Source: an uncultured Corynebacterium sp.
GTDB lineage: Bacteria > Actinomycetota > Actinomycetes > Mycobacteriales > Mycobacteriaceae
DNA: 6,839 nt
Reading direction: 5' to 3'
NCBI GenBank assembly: GCA_946222625.1
Contig: CAMILJ010000109.1
Span: 1 to 6,839, forward strand
The notes under the pieces were generated by a model. The model had not been told where the DNA came from. It did not search any database and saw only the letters and a program-made list of their open reading frames with translations. Shown piece after piece: positions 5,908-6,839 of the stretch; position 1 is the stretch's first letter; the number at the start of each line of letters is the position of its first letter. A program made the translations under genes and the position numbers.

Positions 5908-6345
5908 TTACTTCTCCCCCTCGTGGTCAAGTTCCTTCAAACGGTCCATCTTGTTGGCCGAGCGCTCCAGAATCTCCCGGTTTTGGGTATCGCGGCCCAG
6001 CGTGGAGAAGGCGTGATCAATGGTGTTGTCATCCACCGGCTCGACAACATCCGTGTCATCGTTGGCGCCCATCGCCGCCATGGTCAGCAGAATCGTAGAG
6101 GTGGCCATGGAGATCACCACGGCGGTCAGAACGAATGCCTGCGGCAGTGGGTCCGCCATCTGATCCGCCGGGACCTGCGACGGGAAGGACTCTCCGCGGT
6201 AGGAGTACACGCCGGTAGCCAAGAGCATGAGGTTGGCGCCGTGGCCAAAGGCCATCATGCCCAACACAATGTGGACCAAGCCGCGCTGCTGGATGAGGTA
6301 GACAGCGCTACCGATGAGCAGTGCAATAGTCAGTGCGAGGATCAT
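5908..6345 (-). CDS. mrpC: Monovalent cation/H+ antiporter subunit C (MrpC/MnhC)
   Basis: A NuoK-like membrane subunit of the Mrp antiporter. It has 145 residues with three hydrophobic segments (about 2-19, 25-46 and 69-93) and the strongly conserved DPLPQAFVLTAVVIS stretch before and in helix 3 (65-79). After the last helix comes a charged tail of about 50 residues (96-145), longer than the short tail I expect in MrpC of about 110-125 residues. The start ATG overlaps the preceding gene's TGA by 4 nt (ATGA) and has GAGGAG as ribosome binding site. mrpD begins immediately at the stop. Confidence 0.94.
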   Translation of the reverse strand: MILALTIALLIGSAVYLIQQRGLVHIVLGMMAFGHGANLMLLATGVYSYRGESFPSQVPADQMADPLPQAFVLTAVVISMATSTILLTMAAMGANDDTDVVEPVDDNTIDHAFSTLGRDTQNREILERSANKMDRLKELDHEGEK

Positions 6346-6839
6346 GAATTCTTCTCCTCTGTAGCCGGAGTGTAGTGGGGCGAGGACGCGCGATGGCGCG
6401 CCTCGGATTCATTGAGCAAGGCCAGTGGATCCGAGGATGGGTTGATGGATTCGGGGTACGGATCATCAACGTCCTCCATCACCACGCGCGGCGTATTCGG
6501 CAGCGCCGAATCATCATCGTGGACCCACGGCAGGAAGTCCCGCTCAGTGCCCGGGCGCAAGTAGCCGCCCAAGGCGTTGATGGCCATGGTGAGCATGCCC
6601 AGGACCGCCAGGTAAATACCCAAGTCAAAGATGAGCGACGTGGTCCAGTGCTGCCCCAGCGCGTGGCCGTGGATGGCAGTCAAGAAACCACCGGAACCAT
6701 GCGAGGTCGGAATGTAGCCGATGAATCCTGCCGTCAGCGCAACGATAATGCCCACGCCGGTGAGGTGAATTGGGGTCATGCGGCCGAAGACAATCTCATC
6801 GGTACCGCGCGAGAGGTAGGTCAGGCCGATGGCCGCACC
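6342..6839 (-). CDS. mrpA: Mrp antiporter A/B-type subunit, C-terminal part (5' end cut by window)
   Basis: The frame is open from the window edge (6839) to TGA at 6342, giving 165 residues that are the C-terminus of a longer protein. An ATG at 6779 is internal: the reading frame continues upstream with matching antiporter-like sequence (AAIGLTYLSRGTDEIVF). Two hydrophobic helices (about 24-43 and 65-91) and GIYLAVLGM match the MrpB-like domain. A hydrophilic tail of about 70 residues, rich in Pro, Asp and Glu, follows. In C. glutamicum (recalled) the B domain is fused to the end of MrpA and there is no separate mrpB, which is why I use mrpA; a free-standing mrpB cannot be excluded from this fragment. 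It overlaps mrpC by 4 nt. Confidence 0.82.
   Translation of the reverse strand, partial: GAAIGLTYLSRGTDEIVFGRMTPIHLTGVGIIVALTAGFIGYIPTSHGSGGFLTAIHGHALGQHWTTSLIFDLGIYLAVLGMLTMAINALGGYLRPGTERDFLPWVHDDDSALPNTPRVVMEDVDDPYPESINPSSDPLALLNESEARHRASSPHYTPATEEKNS

Noticed and set aside
6342..6779. A complete 145-residue gene starting at ATG 6779
   Set aside because: The frame stays open upstream to the window edge with continuing antiporter-like sequence, and there is no ribosome binding site before this ATG, so it is an internal methionine.

Overview
The window is a GC-rich stretch from an actinobacterium, most probably a Corynebacterium. The main reasons are the ammonium-transporter/PII/PII-modifying-enzyme gene order, two CTAT-N6-ATAG palindromes matching the corynebacterial nitrogen regulator AmtR upstream of it, a GlxR-like site beside them, and a cation/proton antiporter cluster lacking a separate small B gene next to C. 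Every real gene reads on the minus strand, so transcription runs from high to low coordinates. Coding density is very high; the only gap longer than a few bases is 2995-3150.

Region 1 (6839 down to 3151) is the downstream part of an Mrp/Mnh multisubunit monovalent cation/H+ antiporter operon: the 3' end of an A/B-type subunit gene cut by the window edge, then mrpC, mrpD, mrpE, mrpF and mrpG. The genes abut, overlap by 4 nt or are 4 nt apart. The operon closes with a strong intrinsic terminator at 3101-3134.

Region 2 (2995-3100) is the control region of the next operon. It holds two AmtR-type operators 32 bp apart and a near-consensus GlxR/CRP-type site, then a purine-rich ribosome binding site.

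Region 3 (2994 down to 1) is the nitrogen-sensing operon amtB-glnK-glnD, with 3-nt spacers. AmtB conducts ammonium, GlnK is the PII signal protein that docks on it, and GlnD modifies GlnK according to nitrogen status. In C. glutamicum (recalled, not checked) GlnD adenylylates GlnK, and modified GlnK relieves AmtR repression of this same operon. glnD is cut by the window start, inside its HD domain.

I see no mobile element, RNA gene, CRISPR array or new type of system. The points most worth a look are the layered AmtR/GlxR control region, the soluble tails on three antiporter subunits, and the placement of the antiporter operon directly upstream of amtB.
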